NCBI RefSeq assembly: GCF_945859705.1 | Contig: NC_079136.1 | Span: 56,868,094-56,932,093 of the forward strand | Direction: 5' to 3' | Length of the DNA: 64,000 nt | Source of the DNA: Episyrphus balteatus | Lineage: Eukaryota; Arthropoda; Insecta; Diptera; Syrphidae | Part shown: positions 63,167-64,000 of the stretch, piece after piece | How the letters are laid out: each line of letters begins with the position of its first letter | How positions within the stretch are numbered: position 1 is the first letter of the stretch | Notes under the pieces: model-generated | The model's input: the letters and a program-made list of their open reading frames with translations, nothing else | Told to the model about the DNA's origin: nothing | Databases searched by the model: none | Made by a program: the position numbers and the translations under genes

Positions 63167-63268
63167 AAAAATGACCCAAATTTCTTTTTTCCTAAAACTT
63201 GTTTAACATATTGATGGTAAAAGTCGGTCTTGTTGATAATTAAGGTATATAATCCCTGTTATAAAAAA

Positions 63269-64000
63269 TAAATTGCACGACTGGGGTCGCACGTACTTGC
63301 TCTTATGCTTAAAGTAACTATAATGTTAAAGCTTTTTATTCAAGAAATTTAAAATTCGATATTTTGAAGAAATTTCATAAGTAGTATAAAAAAATTAAAT
63401 CTGTTTTTATAATTAATAAAACTCCGTTTTAAAATATCTTAAAAAAAAAACAAATATGCCATTTTATTTCTCGTATAAAAAGGTATTTTTAGAAAAAAAA
63501 TTTTGAAAATTGTAGGAGCCGTTTTTTAAAAAAATAATTTTTTATATATAAAATTTTTTTAACATTTTTCAAAAAAAAAGTTGGTATGCCATTTTGAAGA
63601 AATAATTAATTTACACATAAAAACTAAATTTCAAAATTTTTCATTGATCCGTTTTCAAAAAATTGATTTTTCAAAAAAAAATTTTGAAATATTTTTTAAA
63701 AAACCAAAAATGCGTTTTTTGAAAATTTTCTAAAATTTTAATATTATCTTAACTAACACACTTTTGTATAAAAATTTTCATTTAAATCGGGTTAATTTTG
63801 TACGAGATATTCAGAAACGAAAAAAACCGTTCTATGACAGGTACCGTTAATAACGGTACAAAAAATATTTTTTTTATTTAAAAAGTTGGCCCTTATGTGT
63901 AGTATTACACACAAAAATTTTAATCAAAATCGTTAGAGCCGTTTTTGAAAAAAATTAACTTTTCTATTTCCGTTATATGGCAGGTACCGTTAGTTTTGGT
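63269..64000 (-). mobile_element. Helentron-like element outside the array, copy B (cut by window end)
   Basis: Begins 102 bp after copy A in the same orientation, next to a run of six A. 732 bp are visible. It differs from copy A by one A in a homopolymer. The (CAGA)n core and the minus-strand 5' end lie beyond the window. Confidence 0.78.

Larger units (their letters stand above)
58152..64000 (-). other. Presumed upstream intron of the kinase gene, filled with repeats
   Basis: No exon for the HRD loop or N-lobe was found when scanning the minus strand, so this stretch is probably intron that continues beyond the window. 58152-59101 shows no recognised feature. The nested elements at 59102-61308 and the two Helentron-like copies from 62164 are listed separately. 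61309-62163 is plain AT-rich sequence. Confidence 0.6.

Noticed and set aside
62973..63179. 68-codon minus-strand frame with a CLSV repeat
   Set aside because: It translates the TCTG tetranucleotide tract of the mobile element.
58152..64000. Possible upstream kinase exons
   Set aside because: Scanned on the minus strand for the catalytic loop and N-lobe patterns; none seen, though a very short exon could be missed by eye.
62164..64000. Two same-strand copies 102 bp apart, considered as long terminal repeats of a retroelement
   Set aside because: The 102 bp between them holds no internal region or primer-binding site, and the same 999-bp unit occurs alone in 5S spacers.

Overview
The window is eukaryotic, AT-rich insect DNA, most likely from a fly (Diptera). 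The evidence is a 5S rRNA gene almost identical to the Drosophila 5S rRNA as I remember it, a spliced STK32-type kinase gene, and dispersed elements with a (CAGA/TCTG)n core of the kind common in fly genomes. The genus cannot be named from this sequence.

Positions 1-52503 are one head-to-tail 5S rDNA array. I count 52 genes, all transcribed from the minus strand. Copy 1 is clipped by the window edge, the next 51 are full 118-bp copies, and a 33-bp 5S scrap ends the array. Normal units are 903-925 bp, most often 909-918 bp. Each gene has the internal Pol III promoter and a T5 terminator just downstream. The genes are almost invariant by eye (one substitution seen, in copy 37), but the spacers fall into linked haplotypes. 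Those haplotypes show higher-order structure: a five-unit block of exactly 5587 bp occurs twice, and a three-unit block of 2744 bp occurs three times.

Five units (36, 38, 46, 51, 52) carry the same 999-bp mobile element at the same T-run of the spacer (T-run on the minus strand). This fits one insertion that was copied by unequal exchange. Two more copies sit outside the array at 62164-63166 and from 63269 to the window end. The element looks like a non-autonomous Helentron/DINE-1-type rolling-circle element: no target duplication beyond a homopolymer, a terminal stem-loop, a tetranucleotide core, and insertion inside a T run.

From 52504 to 58151 lie the last three coding exons of a minus-strand STK32 (YANK)-type Ser/Thr kinase gene. 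They encode the DFN motif through the C-terminal tail. The N-lobe and catalytic loop must lie beyond the right edge, so 58152-64000 is probably intron. The kinase gene points into the 5S array, with its stop codon about 1.2 kb from the array edge and on the same strand as the 5S genes.

The presumed intron at 58152-64000 holds nested repeats. The outer element (59102-61308) has long inverted ends, each built from three tandem imperfect palindromes. Inside it are a palindrome of about 250 bp (59524-59775) and a 957-bp TA-flanked inverted-repeat element (59922-60878) with a possible remnant of a pogo-type DNA-binding domain. Two copies of the Helentron-like element follow. No bacterial features, CRISPR arrays or tRNA genes were seen.
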